DNA of 64,000 nt from Cyanophora paradoxa (lineage: Eukaryota; Glaucocystophyceae; Cyanophorales; Cyanophoraceae): the NCBI GenBank assembly GCA_004431415.1, contig QPMI01000164.1:62001-126000 (forward strand). Direction: 5' to 3'. The notes beneath the pieces were generated by a model. The model did not search any database. It was not told the origin of the DNA and saw only the letters and a list, made by a program, of their open reading frames with translations. Position numbers and translations under genes: made by a program. Of this stretch, positions 34,356 to 44,903 are shown in pieces. Each line of letters starts with the position of its first letter. Positions within the stretch are counted from its first letter, which is position 1.

Positions 34356-35098
34356 GCTACTAGTATAGCCTGTAGGCTGTAGCTATAGCACATCATGGCA
34401 CACAAAGTGACACAAGAAGCAGGCGCCGCGCCGCAAGCTTTAATTTAAGCTTTCAAGTTTATTCAAGCGTGTACGCGTGTGTACGCGAAGTCCGCGCTTT
34501 AGCGCAGTGGTACAAGGTCGTGCTACGACCTCCCGGATTTCCGGGTTCGGTTCCTACTGTTTCCGCTTCGTTGTACTTCGAATCCCCGTGATTCCTGATA
34601 CCGTGACTTGTATCCTCGTTGTGTACTACGAGTGGGTACGCCCGCCGTAGATCTTAAAAAAAAAAAAAGAAGTTCGCATGATAACTTTGATAAGTTCGGG
34701 AATTTCTGGCGGCTTGACCACAAGCCGCGGGCTTGTACGTGTAGGCTAGGGTGGCTAGCCTTATCGCTTCGCCGAGTCGGGCTCGTGACGAGGGAGCAGA
34801 ACCGGGCCAAACCGGCACAGCAAAGGAGTATGCCAGCTGGCGCCGCGACTCCCGCGAGGCCTGCGTGCGCGTGAATTCGCATCAAGCAGCGATAGGTGTC
34901 TTCGCAGCCTCCGGTTCTCCGCTCCTAGTCGCCTAGACAGCTAGCTCCAGCTGGGGAGCTCCACTTCACACCAGCTAGCAATCGCGTCCGCCGGAAAAGC
35001 GGTTTTCGACGAAACGCGCGCGCAAGAAAGCCGATGCTGATCATCTTGTAGTGCAGTTCAGAGAAAGCCTGCGGTAGCGTCACCAGCTCGGGCCAGCG
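34356..35098. other. intergenic containing a SINE-like insertion
   Basis: AT-richer spacer between the PAPS transporter and the Pro-rich gene. Apart from the SINE-like element at 34496-34668 I see no gene; the remaining frames are short. The stretch 34900-35098 is probably the leader of the downstream gene. Confidence 0.5.
34496..34668 (+). mobile_element. candidate tRNA-derived SINE with A-tail and target-site duplication
   Basis: The left end contains an RNA polymerase III type-2 promoter: box A TAGCGCAGTGG at 34500-34510 and box B GGTTCGGTTCC at 34544-34554. Between them an anticodon-arm-like hairpin, AGGTC-GTGCTAC-GACCT, would present anticodon GCT after the usual T, and CCCGG-ATTT-CCGGG resembles the long variable arm of a serine tRNA. 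About 100 bp of unrelated sequence and 13 A residues (34656-34668) follow. A 9-bp direct repeat with one mismatch flanks the whole: GAAGTCCGC (34487-34495) and GAAGTTCGC (34669-34677). The acceptor stem does not pair, so this is not a functional tRNA gene. It is probably an old insertion mobilised by a LINE in trans. Confidence 0.72.
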
Positions 35099-36553
35099 AT
35101 GCTGGGGGACGAGCTGGCCGATTCCGAGCCGCTTCGGGCGCAAAGCAGCTCCCCGGCGTTAGAACATACGCGGCAGCCCAGGCATCGCAGGCGAATCGTT
35201 TCTTTCAACGAGAGCGTAGTCGTCCATCACGCGGAGCCGGGAGCGCTCGAAAGAGTCCCGCTGTGCGACACGACGAAGCCCCGGCTGACCATGCGGAGGC
35301 CCGCGGGGGGCGCGAGTGCGATTCAGCTATCGCTGAACTGCCCGGGATCCGCCGGCCTCGGGATCCAGAGCCCGGCCCAGCTCCTGATTGCGCGGGCGGC
35401 TATGTCGTCCACGGTCACACTTTCCGTGCGGCTGTCACTCGCGCTTCCGCATCGCCATTCAGCGAGTGATGGTCGTGCGCAGGTCGATGGAAACGATGGC
35501 GGCTTGACCCCGCTGACGGACTTGCCCGGGATCGAGTTCCTGTCACTGCCGACGGCCCCCGAGACCGCGCGGGGCCGTGTGTCGCTGCGCTGCCGCACGA
35601 TCTCTCCGCCCCCGCCCTTCGATGCCTCCCTCGATCTGCCCTCTCCGACTGAGGAGCCGCCGCCGCCGCTTCTCGTCCCTTCCCTGACCATGCCGCTGAA
35701 TTCCCTGCACATGCCCGCCCCCACCTTCACCCTCCCGTGCCGCCCCATCTCCCCGCCCGCCATCACTCCGGCCCGGGATCCGCCTGGCGCCGACTTCGCG
35801 GAGGCGGCCGCGACCTGCGGGGCCCCGGCGCTGCACGGGGAGGGGGAGCTGCGGGCGGCGGGGACGCGGTCGGTGCGGCGCGGCTTCCGCCTGCCGCCGC
35901 CGGAGGAGCTGGAGGCGCGGTCCATCCGCCCGCCGCCCTCGCCGCCCCCTGCCCGCCCGCCGCCGCGCCCTCCACGGCCCGCCGCCCGCCCCGCCCGCCC
36001 GCCCCCCTCGCCCCCTCCGACCCGACTCGGCCGCCGCGCACCGCCGCCACTCCTCGCCCCCGTCGCCCCGCCCCGCCCTCCCTCCCGTGCCGGACCCGCC
36101 GGCGGCCGGGGCGCCCTCCTGCGCGGAGGGGCGGCGGGGCAGCATCCGGGAGCGCTGCTCGAGCGACAAGCCGCTGCGCCCGAGCGGCCTGCGGCACCCC
36201 TCTCCTGCAGCGCCCTCCCCGACGCGGCTGCCGCCTGCCGCTCCCCGCCCTCCCCGCCCCCGCAGTGCTCGACGCCGACGGGGCGGAGGCGGGGCGGGTG
36301 CGGGGAGGGCGGGGCCCGCCTGGCGGGGCGGCTGCGGCCGAGCGCGCTGCGGAGCAGCTCGCTCTCGCCGGCATCCTCGCCCTCCTCCTCGGGGGACGAG
36401 CGGGGCCTCCACATCGCCACCCCCCCCTTCCGCTCCGCCGCCCTCTGGGGGCCCGACGCCCCCTGCGCCCCCGCCGGCCCCCGCCGCCCCGCGTCCCCTC
36501 CCGCCGCCCGCGAGGCCCCCGCCGGGGCCCCCGACGAGGCGCCCGGCATTTGA
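35099..36553 (+). CDS. proline/serine-rich disordered protein with RVxF-like motif
   Basis: Starts MLGDELADSEPLRAQSSSP. Early on it carries RRIVSFNESVVVHHAEPG (about residues 31-48), which fits the RVxF docking motif of protein phosphatase 1 followed by a beta-type V-V-V. Then low-complexity Pro/Ser/Leu sequence (PTEEPPPPLLVPSLTMPL) and a segment PPPEELEARSIRPPPS. One or more introns probably lie within 35950-36290, where the frame turns to pure Pro/Arg. An alternative-frame exon IRERCSSDKPLRPSGLRH near 36139-36190 looks genuine. The last exon reads LSPASSPSSSGDERGLHIAT and ends EAPAGAPDEAPGI, TGA 36551-36553. No folded domain is evident; a scaffold or PP1 regulator role is speculative. Confidence 0.5.
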   Translation: MLGDELADSEPLRAQSSSPALEHTRQPRHRRRIVSFNESVVVHHAEPGALERVPLCDTTKPRLTMRRPAGGASAIQLSLNCPGSAGLGIQSPAQLLIARAAMSSTVTLSVRLSLALPHRHSASDGRAQVDGNDGGLTPLTDLPGIEFLSLPTAPETARGRVSLRCRTISPPPPFDASLDLPSPTEEPPPPLLVPSLTMPLNSLHMPAPTFTLPCRPISPPAITPARDPPGADFAEAAATCGAPALHGEGELRAAGTRSVRRGFRLPPPEELEARSIRPPPSPPPARPPPRPPRPAARPARPPPSPPPTRLGRRAPPPLLAPVAPPRPPSRAGPAGGRGALLRGGAAGQHPGALLERQAAAPERPAAPLSCSALPDAAAACRSPPSPPPQCSTPTGRRRGGCGEGGARLAGRLRPSALRSSSLSPASSPSSSGDERGLHIATPPFRSAALWGPDAPCAPAGPRRPASPPAAREAPAGAPDEAPGI

Positions 36554-37003
36554 TCGGACCCTTGCCCAGCGCTAGCGTACAGTTCCAGCGTACACAGATG
36601 CCTGCACAGTATTTCGCCCGCCGTGTTGTTTGGAAGCGAGTTGAGAGACGAGCCTGCCCGGCGTATATCGCCCAGGGCGCTCCGAGGCCCTGCAGCTGCG
36701 ATGTTCTGCGAGACGAGAGTAGCTTACTACTAGGCTATAGCTAGTCTTATACTGCGCTTCGTTCGTATTGAAAAGTGCCGCCCATAGTACTGGGCTCCTT
36801 GTGTAGTATATATACAAGTATTGATCCGCGCGCGCCTCGGTATCCGTAAGACAGTTCCTTGAAGTTGTGTAACAGTCAACTACGTATACGAGAACCACAA
36901 CCAACTACTACTGACTGCACGCGGCATGGCGCCGCGGGGCCGGGGGTGAAGGTGAAAGGGGAGGCTGGGTTGGGAAAAAGAAAGGCGACGGGTCAAAGAC
37001 GGG
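36554..37003. other. convergent intergenic spacer
   Basis: Lies between the 3' ends of the Pro-rich gene (+) and the TMEM181-like gene (-). AT-richer, holding TATATATACAAG near 36809-36820; both 3' untranslated regions must be here. No gene seen. Confidence 0.5.
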
Positions 37004-38334
37004 CTAGACCTCCGTGTACTCGTCGGCGCCGTCGTGGGCGAGGATCGTGGACGCGATCTCGCGCCCCCGCTCCTTGTGCCGCTTCGAGGGCCCCGCCGCG
37101 GCGCCCCCGTTGCCCTGCGCCGCGTCGCCCTCGCCCAGCCCCTGTCCCGGCGCCGCCATCTTGGGGACACTGGGCGGGTCCAGCGAGCGCAGCGGGCCGC
37201 CCGAGTGCAACCGCTCTGCAAAAAGCGTCAGCTCGGCACGAGGCGAGGCGGAAGGCATAAGGCGGAGGGCGGGAGGCGGGGCGGGGCGGGCCCTGGGAGG
37301 CGTCGTAGGATGTGGAGGCGGGGAGGTGCGTGAAGGCGAGGATGTACATGTAGAGGTTGAAGAGGGTGTAGAACGCCACGAACTCCGCCGCTGCCGCACG
37401 AGCCGCGTCGTCGGAGGAGGCGGGGCGGGGCGAGCGCGCGGGGCGGGGGTGCGGACTGTTGAGGGGCATGGGCCCGAACTCGCCGAAGAGGAACCCGCCG
37501 ACGGCGGAGAGCATGACGAAGAGGGAGAGGAGGAACAGGAACTGGAAGCGCCGCGACATCGACCTGCACGCCCGCACGGCCCGGGGCGCCTCGGCGGGGG
37601 CCGGCTCGCTCGCTCGCGGGGGGGCGCACCGGATCTCCTTGAAGCCGAGGGCGGCGAGGACGAGGAGCCAGACGACGATGAGGCAGAGGACGACGATGCC
37701 GACCACGCGGAAGAACTGGGCCCGCCCCGCAGCCAATCAGCGGTGCAGGGGCGGGAGGCGGGGCGCCGGGGCGCGGCGCACGGTCTTCATCTCCTGGGAG
37801 GGGCTGTAGGCGGGGTCGGCGCGGACCTCGAGGCGCACGTAGGTGTAGACGCAGACGGCGGCGATCCAGAAGAGGCCCACGACGATGATCTTGGGCACGT
37901 AGAAGCGCTTCGCCGAGAGCTTGATGTTCGTCACGTGGTCCAGCCCCGATTGCTGCCCGGCCCCGCGTCAGGCGCGGCGGCCGGGCGGGCGGGTGGGCGG
38001 GCGGGCGAGCGGGGGCCGCACCTTGACGATGCGGTGCCAGGAGATGAGCCAGAAGAGGAGGAGGGCAGCGATGAAGAGGCTCTGCAGCATGACCGACATG
38101 AAGGACGCGAAGAAGGAGGGCGTCAGAATCGCCGCCGAGCAGAACGGGTCTGTACGCGCCGCCCTTCAGCGCCCGGCCGCCCCGCGCCGCTCCGCAGGCT
38201 GCGGCGGGGCGGGCCGGGGCGGGGCGGAGCGCACCGTTGAAGCCGACGAGGACGATGAGGAGGTAGTAGATCCACCTGGGGGCGCGGGCGCCGGTCGGCC
38301 GGCGGGTCCGGGCGGGGCGGGCGGGCGGGGGGAA

Positions 38335-38367
<33 letters not shown>

Positions 38368-39586
38368 ACTTCTGCTCGAAGGAGCGGTAGCGGGCGGGGA
38401 TCTTGCAGAAGATGACGGAGAAGGTGATGCAGACGGCGAGGGAGACGATGAGGAAGAAGGACTTGAAACCGAGCTCGAACTTGGAGAGCTTCTGGTTCAT
38501 CACGATCAGCTGCGCGCGCCGGTCGTGTGTCAGCCCGCCGCCCTCGCCGCCGCCGCTGCCGACTCCGGTGTCGCGCCCCGGGGGGCGCACGCAGAGCTCG
38601 ACGTCGCCGACCCAGTCGTAGGAGACGGTCGGCTGCGGCACGATGCCCCACGTCACGTTCAGCTGCGCCCACTTGATAAAAGGCATCTCTGCCGCGCAAA
38701 AGGAAGTCAAGCGCGGGGGGCGGACGGGGCGCGCGCGCGGGGCGCCGGCGGACCGATGATGGTGATCTCGCTGCACTTGGGCTGGTTCACGGGGCAGCTC
38801 ATCGTGCGGTACCTGTACGCCTCCGGGTCCTTTGCGCCCGTCACCGAGACCCACTCCTGGTCCGCCGCGTCGCGCCCCGCCACGAGCGCCCGGATCGGCA
38901 CGTTGATGTTGTCCAGACCTGCCGACAGGGTTCAGCGCCCCGCACGCCGAGCGACCGCGCGCTGCAGAGCGAGCCTTTGCTTTGGGAGTTCTTGTTGAAG
39001 AGCTTCGCAGTGAGGTAGACGAACTGGTGGTAGACGCTGAGCTCCGTAAGCGTGCCGCTCCACGTTTGACCGGGCACCTGCGAGACCAGACCGTCGGGGG
39101 CCCGTCCGAGCGCAGCGGCTCGATCAAAAAAGGGTGTTAATACCAAACCACGCTCACCGACATGTCAACGCCGTTGCAGGTCTGCGGATCAAATGTCGTC
39201 TTCCCTGCCGGGCAGTCGTACGCGGATATACAGTGCGTGACCATCACAGGATTGAGACCGCTGCCAGTGCCTCCTACTATGACCTGGTTGGGGACGGTTA
39301 CGAGCGCCAGCGACAGCGGGCAGGCGCTCCGATCCGGGCGTTAAGCGTGCTGGCTTGATGGGGGCCGAAGAGGGCGGAACGCACCATAATAAGGAAGATG
39401 ATAAGGAATCCGACGATCATAAAAGTGATGCTCCGTCTCGACATCGACTCGAGCTGCAGCGAGGGCGTCGGCGCCGCACGAGCGGCGGGCGCCCGGAGAG
39501 CTGGCCGCACGCCAACCGACGAGCGAGCGCGTCGCAAGACTCACCTTGATCTCCGGGTTCGTGTGCGAAGGCCCGTCGTCGTCCAT
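37004..39586 (-). CDS. TMEM181-like seven-helix membrane protein (GOST family)
   Basis: A spliced minus-strand gene starting MDDDGPSHTNPEIK at 39586. A first membrane helix follows (SITFMIVGFLIIFLIMV). The luminal beta-rich domain includes LTELSVYHQFVYLTAKLFN, DQEWVSVTGAKDPEAYRYRT and PTVSYDWVGDVELCV. The helical core has KSFFLIVSLAVCITFSVIFC, then DPFCSAAILTPSFFASFMSV and LFIAALLLFWLISWHRIVK, KRFYVPKIIVVGLFWIAAVC, GIVVLCLIVVWLLVLAALGF, RRFQFLFLLSLFVMLSAVGG, and AEFVAFYTLFNLYMYILAFT with HLPASTSY. This order and the closing A-E-F-x-x-F-Y-x-x-x-N-x-Y-x-Y-x-L-A-F match TMEM181, a Golgi-dynamics-domain seven-helix protein related to Wntless. It ends AHDGADEYTEV. The cytosolic tail is charged. 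Confidence 0.8.
38335..38366. repeat. run of 32 G residues
   Basis: An uninterrupted G32 tract on the + strand (C32 on the coding strand) inside an intron of the TMEM181-like gene, next to the exon ending KIPARYRSFEQKF. The length may be unreliable in an assembly. Confidence 0.8.
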
Positions 39587-40019
39587 CTTTGCAGCGATAC
39601 TTTGGACGCGCAGAGCGCACTCCGGTGCTTATCTTGTCTAGCTCGGTCGAGGAAGAACGAGTTTAGTCGCTGACACTCGCTCTTGCGTCGCCTGAACCGG
39701 AGGCCTCCTCCTAGGTAGGTGGTACGTCGCTCTGACCGGTGGCCGAAAGACGCGTGCGGAATGTGCGACGGCGCTAGAAGCGCTTTCGGATTAGAGAGCT
39801 GCGCTCAGCTGCACCGCCGGACTCCGAACGCCAATTCGGTCGGTACCCCCGAAGGGCAGGCCCGGCCAGGCCGCCGCGAGGCATTGGAGGGCAGAACCGG
39901 CGCCAAGATGTCGTACAGCGCGCCTGCAATGCTGGTGCGTGCGGCTCTGCGGTCGATTGGCCCGCCTCCGCGCCTCGGCGGGTCCCGATCCGAGGCCGTG
40001 TAATCCCCACAGCACGGCA
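39587..40019. promoter_or_regulatory. divergent intergenic region, TMEM181-like / RRM gene
   Basis: The 433 bp between two divergent start codons. The half next to the RRM gene (39770-40019) is repeated before both degenerate RRM copies, near 43700-43957 and 46723-46980, so the promoter was duplicated with them. An alternative Met at 39908 (MSYSAPAMLVRAALRSIG) is in another frame and is probably leader. Confidence 0.5.
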
Positions 40020-41855
40020 ATGCCGGATACTCTGTCATCCAACCGGGGATGGCGGGGCCGCCGGGGTGAGCCGCGGGATTCGACGCCCAGCGCCGCGTCG
40101 TCGAGCGCAGTATCCGACCCGCCCGGCAGGTTCGACGCCGCGCAGGCGAAGTCGCTGTACATCGGCAACCTCCACCCCAATGTCAGCGAGGCTCTGCTCT
40201 ATGACCTTTGCGCGACCTTCGGATCAGTTGAGAACGTCAAGCTGATAAAAGACAAAGCGGTCTGCACGCCCACTGCGCTAAGAAGGCGGCGACGGAGATG
40301 CAGCGTCGCTGACGTGCGCCGCGCCGCGCGAGGAAGACCGGCAACAGTTCCGGCTACGGGTTCGTGGACTTCTACGATCACACGACAGCGGGGCTCGCCC
40401 TGCAGGCGCTGAACGGGCGATACGTGTACGGATACGTGCGTTCTGCCGTCACGCGTCGCGCCGGCCGCCTCCCGCCCGCGTTCTGACCGTCGTGGCCCGC
40501 AGGACCTGAAAGTGAACTGGGCCTTCGCCGGCGGGCAGCGGGAGGACACCTCGGGTGCGTCGCCGGCCTCCCGTGCCGGGCACTGGCTCCGGGGCGGGGA
40601 AGGAACGGGCGGGGGCGGTGCAGGCCACTTCCACATCTTCGTGGGGGACCTGAGCTCGGACGTGGACGACCGGGCGCTCTTCGGCTCCTTCCAACAGTTC
40701 GGCTCCATATCGTGCGCGCCCCGCCGCCTCTCTCCGCCTGCGCGGGGCCGCCCGCTCTGAGGCGCGGGGCCGGCGGCGCAGAGACGCGCGGGTGATGTGG
40801 GACCAGGCGACAGGCCGCTCCCGGGGCTACGGCTTCGTCGCTTTCCGGCTAAAGGAGGTGCCTCGTACCCTGGCGACGACCGCGGGGCGCGGCGGCGCTG
40901 AGGCGCGCGGCAGGACGCGGAGCGGGCGATCGAGAAGATGAACGGGGAGTGGGTGGGGACGCGGCGCATCCGCGTGAACTGGGGCAACAACAAGGCGGGG
41001 GACGGGCGGCAGACGGGGGACACGCAGGACTACGCGAGCGTGGTGGCGGCGGCGCCGTCGACAAACGCGACTGTCTACGTGGGGAATCTGCCCCCCGAGG
41101 TCTCCGAGCAGAACATCCGCTCCGTCTTCTCCGGCGCGCCCGCCCGCCCGCCCGCCCGCCGCGAGACGGTTTGCTGGGCGGGGGCTGACGGGGCGGGGCG
41201 GGGCGGGGCGCAGAGAACGGGTTTAACGACATCCAGGACATCCGCATCCAGGCCGACAAGGGCTTCGCCTTCGTCAAGGCCCGCCCCGCTCCCCTCCGGC
41301 CCCGCGCTCCTTTTCCTTCCTTTCTTTCCTCTCTGAGGGGCGCGGCAGATGGGGGACCACGAGCGCGCCGCCCGCGCCATCGTCGCCATCCACGGCCGCA
41401 CCATCGCCGGCCGCTCCGCCCGCGTCCGCCCCGCCCCGCCCCGCCCCGCCTTGCCGTGCCCCCCGGCCTCTTAGTCTCTCGCCGGCGGCGCAGTGCTCGT
41501 GGGGCAAGGAGAAGCTCGGGCCGGCGACCTTCCCCAGCGGCCCGCCGCCGCCGGGCGCCTACACCACCACCGTCGCATCCCCGGGCGTCGCATCGTACCC
41601 CTCGGGGGGCTACTCGGCGCCGCCGGGGGCGTACGACGCGCAGGCGGCAGGGGCGTACGACCCGCAGACGGCCGCCGCCTACGCCGCGTACTACGCGCAG
41701 GCGCGCCCCGGCCCGCCCCGCCCGCCCCCGGCGCCCCCGCTGACCCCCGCGTGCAGTACTACCCCCAGTACGCGCAGTACGCCGCCTACTACGCGGCAGC
41801 CGGTGCGGGGGACCCCTCGCAGAGCCAGGGCCCGCCCCCGCCCCCGAGCAAGTAG
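40020..41855 (+). CDS. TIA-1/Nam8/UBP1-type three-RRM RNA-binding protein
   Basis: Starts [13 protein letters not shown] at 40020. RRM1: [20 protein letters not shown] (RNP2) and [20 protein letters not shown] (RNP1), then [15 protein letters not shown]2: [20 protein letters not shown] and [14 protein letters not shown], then [19 protein letters not shown]3: [18 protein letters not shown] and [13 protein letters not shown], then CSWGKE. This D-L-x-V-N-W-A, I-R-x-N-W and C-x-W-G-K series is typical of yeast Nam8/Ngr1, animal TIA-1 and plant UBP1/RBP45-47, which act in pre-mRNA splicing and stress granules. The tail is Tyr/Ala/Pro-rich ([25 protein letters not shown]), ending [12 protein letters not shown] 41853-41855. 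One intron (41279-41348) is GC-AG. This is the only intact copy of three in the window. Confidence 0.88.
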
Positions 41856-42333
41856 ACCCCGCGGCCCGCGCCCCGCCCTCCACGTCCCGAGCCCCCCGCC
41901 GACCGCACCCTCCCGTGCCCGCCTCCCGGCGCCCGCCCGAGCCTCTCTTCCCGGTCTCTCTTCCCCGACTCGCCGAAGACCTCCCTCCCGCCCTCCCCTC
42001 CGCGCACCCTCCGCCTCCGCATCTCCACCGCGCCCGCCCCGGCCCTGCCGTAGCCGTGGCACCACCCCGCCCCTCCGCCCTACGCGCGCCCCACGTGCCG
42101 TACGCCATCCCTTGAGATCAGCATCCGATAGCGATTGTCACGGTGTCATCAAATCGATTTACTGTGCGACGTTCCATGCATTCAGCCCGCCATGCAGCCC
42201 ATGCTCCTCAGTTCCAGTGCCACACATACATGGCTGGCATCACGTCGGGGGCGATGAATTTCGAAGCGCTAGCCAAGGTCGAGGGTACAGTAGTACGCTT
42301 GATACGTGGTTATCATGATCAGCAATCAACGTA

Positions 42334-42483
42334 ATGGCTTCTCAGAGTCTGAATCTCGAAGTTCTCCGAGGCTCGGGCAAATGCATCCTTGCTACAGCCA
42401 GTGCCGCTTTGGTATATATTGGCAGAAACTTGAAACGTGAAGGAACCGATGACCCAGAATATGAGACAATTTTGGCAAAGTGA
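42334..42483 (+). CDS. small conserved ORF in the repeat flank (49 codons)
   Basis: MASQSLNLEVLRGSGKC to PEYETILAK, stop 42481-42483. The same frame is intact in the second flank copy (45369-45518). Composition is ordinary for coding DNA and less GC-rich than its surroundings. The two units are so recent that conservation proves little. Not recognised; it might be part of a larger decayed gene that continues as EYLFRIHELRNLRDKRLMAG near 42508-42567. Confidence 0.25.
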   Translation: MASQSLNLEVLRGSGKCILATASAALVYIGRNLKREGTDDPEYETILAK

Positions 42484-42855
42484 AATACTGTCAGCACCTA
42501 AAACGAGAATATCTATTTCGAATTCACGAGCTGCGAAATCTACGTGACAAGCGATTGATGGCGGGGGTCACAAGGCCTACCCCCAAACCACGGAGGTATT
42601 TGTTGTCTAAGACTTCGCCTGCAGTACAGAACGAACCTGACAAGTTGAGGAGCAATTCACCCCGATGGTCGGTGTTTGACTGCCAATAAGCGTTTCAATC
42701 TATCGGGCAAGTCCATGATGAAGTCCACGGTTCTATCAAGAGCATTGTCGAACCATCCCCAACGAGCCTAAACATAGCACGACAGCGCTGGTTGGATACT
42801 AGAAGGAGAGGAAACGAACAGGCTGGGGAGGGCCGCAAGTACCCTTTCAAGTTCG

Positions 42856-42939
42856 ATGCCTTGCTTCATGCCTTGCTTCATGCCTTGCTTCATGCCTTGC
42901 TTCATGCCTTGCTTCATGCCTTGCTTCATGCCTTGCTCG
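42856..42939. repeat. 12-bp minisatellite, 7 units
   Basis: Seven head-to-tail copies of ATGCCTTGCTTC, the last ending CTCG. The duplicated flank at 45897-45968 has six units, so the array has changed length since the duplication. Confidence 0.9.
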
Positions 42940-43023
42940 AAGAGAGCGGCCTCGCGGGGCGTGCGGGGCTGCAGGCTTCCGGTCTTGCCTTCGTCCTAGT
43001 AACTGTGTTAATGCGAGCGCGCA

Positions 43024-43269
43024 ATGGCGCGCAATGCAAGGACAGCTGGAAGCGCCGCGGACGACGCGGACCTGGTGCTGTGCCTTTCCAGCTGGCTTGC
43101 CAGAAAAGTTGCGGGGCGTGACTCTGCGAGGCTGCAGAAGATCTTACACTTAATTACCCGTATCCGCGATCTCCCAGGGAAGGCTCGCAAGCGCACAGAT
43201 ACCTGCCGCAGTCTGCTAGCTATAGCGCGCTGCTTGACCGGAGGTCTGTCGCCGTGGAACCACTGCTGA
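43024..43269 (+). CDS. small ORF conserved between array units (81 codons)
   Basis: MARNARTAGSAADDADLVL, LSSWLARKVAGRDSARLQK, HLITRIRDLPGKARKR, ending GGLSPWNHC. The partner at 46053-46298 is also 81 codons long. The two differ by two compensating 6-bp indels: Asp-Pro inserted at DADPDLVLC in the second, Ile-Ala inserted at LLAIARC in the first. Both keep the frame. Basic and helical, unrecognised. Frame preservation may simply reflect that the indels are always 6 bp. Confidence 0.3.
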   Translation: MARNARTAGSAADDADLVLCLSSWLARKVAGRDSARLQKILHLITRIRDLPGKARKRTDTCRSLLAIARCLTGGLSPWNHC

Positions 43270-43957
43270 CCTGTGATTCAAATAGCCCGCATTGGCGCAC
43301 GCGGGTGAACGTGCCAGACTTCGATGCGTTGCCGGCGGTTCCAGGGGAATCCAGGCACGTGCACCTTCACCACCTCCGCGAAGCAGAGGAGGGCGCGGAA
43401 CTTTCTCCATGAAGAAAACTCCTGATTGCAGACATTTCAGAACTAAATCGAAGCGTTTAAAGCGCTGGTCTCGCTGGAAGCTCACACCTGCTGGCCCATG
43501 GCCATCGAATATCCGATTGCAAGGAGGCGGCGAGTACAAAAAACCGCGGGCTACGTCCATGTGCTCATATCTGCGCGCCACCTCTGCTTTCGGAAAGGCT
43601 TGCCTCTGATCATAATAACCGAAACGCACCGTATACGGAGATCCAAGGAAAGCCCGAGCGCCCTGACAGAAGGGCAGGCTAGATGAAATGTCTCGGCGCT
43701 AAAAGCGCTTTTGGTTCAGAGAGCTGCGCTCAACTGCGCATGCACCGCCGGCTGCGGACTCCGAACGCCAATTCGATCGATACCCCTCGAAGGGCAGGCC
43801 CGGCCAGGCCGCCGCGAGGCATTGGAGGGCAGAATCGGCGCCAAGATGTCGTACAGCGCGCCTGCAATGCTCGTGCGTGCGGCTCTGCGGTCGCTTGGCC
43901 CGCCTCCGCGCCTCGGCGGGTCCCGATCCGAGGCCGCGTTATCGCCACAGCACGGCA

Positions 43958-44903
43958 ATGCCGGATACTCTGTCATCCAACCGGGGATGGCGGGGCCGCC
44001 GGGGTGAGCCGCGGGATTCGACGCCCAGCGCCGCGTCGTCGAGCGCAGTATCCGACCCGCGCAGGCGAAGTCGTTGTATATGAGGAACCTCCACCCCAAT
44101 GTCAGCGAGGCTCTGCTCTATGACCTTTGCGCGACCTTCGGATCAGTTGAGAACGTCAAGCTGACAAAGCGGTCTGCACGCCCACTGCGCTAAGAAGGCG
44201 GCGATGAGATGCAGCGTCGCTGACGTGCGCCGCGCCGCGCGAGGAAGACCGGCAGCAGTTCCGGCTACGGGTTCGTGGACTTCTACGATCACACGACAGC
44301 GGGGCTCGCCCTGCAGGCGCTGAACGGGCGATACGTGTACGGATACGTGCGTTCTGCCGTCACGCGTCGCGCCGGCCGCCTCCCGCCCGCGTTCTTTTGA
44401 CCGCCGTGGCTCGCAGGACCTGAAAGTGAACTGGGCCTTCGCCGGCGGGCAGCGAGAGGACACCTCGGGTGCGTCGCAGGCCTCCCGCTCGCTCGACGGC
44501 GGGGAAGGAACGGCGGGGGCGGTGCAGGCCACTTCCACATCTTCGTGGGGGACCTGAGCTCGGGCGTGGACGACCGGGCGCTCTTCGGCTCCTTCCAACA
44601 GTTCGGCTCCATATCGTGCGCGCCCCGCCGCCTCTCTCCGCCGGCGCGGGGCCGCCCGCACTGAGGCCGCCGGGGGCGTACGACGCGCAGGCGGCGGGGG
44701 CGTACGACCCGCAGACGGCCGCCGCCTACGCCGCGTACTACGCGCAGGCGCGCTCCGGCACCGCCCCGCCCGCCCCCGGCGCCCCCGCTGACTTGCGCGC
44801 GCAGTACTACCCCCAGTACGCGCAGTACGCCGCCTACTACGCGGCGGCCGGTGCGGGGGACCCCTCGCAGAGCCAGGGCCCGCCCCCGCCCCCGAGCAAG
44901 TAG
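43958..44903 (+). pseudogene. internally deleted RRM-gene copy P1
   Basis: A degenerate tandem copy of the 40020 gene. The RNP2 motif is changed from SLYIGNL to SLYMRNL. A 7-bp deletion at about 44161 shifts the frame inside RRM1. After RRM2 begins ([20 protein letters not shown]) the sequence jumps near 44664 straight to the Tyr/Ala-rich tail ([16 protein letters not shown]). This removes the equivalent of roughly 40757-41618: the rest of RRM2, all of RRM3 and the linker. The end ([12 protein letters not shown]) is intact. The promoter region is present, so it may be transcribed. Confidence 0.8.

Noticed and set aside
34496-34570. Functional tRNA-Ser(GCT) gene
   Set aside because: Anticodon arm, long variable arm and both internal promoter boxes are present, but no 7-bp acceptor stem can be formed and the T stem is weak. 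The A-tail and target repeat favour a SINE.
35323-36549. 408-codon open frame on the minus strand, and similar long antisense frames at 29-30 kb, 41-42 kb and 56-57 kb
   Set aside because: In DNA this GC-rich, antisense frames stay open by chance. Composition is Arg/Gly/Pro noise and each lies opposite a better-supported exon.
42856-42939. CRISPR-like array
   Set aside because: Head-to-tail 12-bp units without spacers, in a eukaryotic context; a minisatellite.
43759-43764. CGG to CGG-CTG-CGG insertion between RRM copies, and TAC to TAC-GTA-AAC near 6710
   Set aside because: Each is one base away from the palindromic rule. They may be mutated footprints, but I left them out of the list of exact cases.
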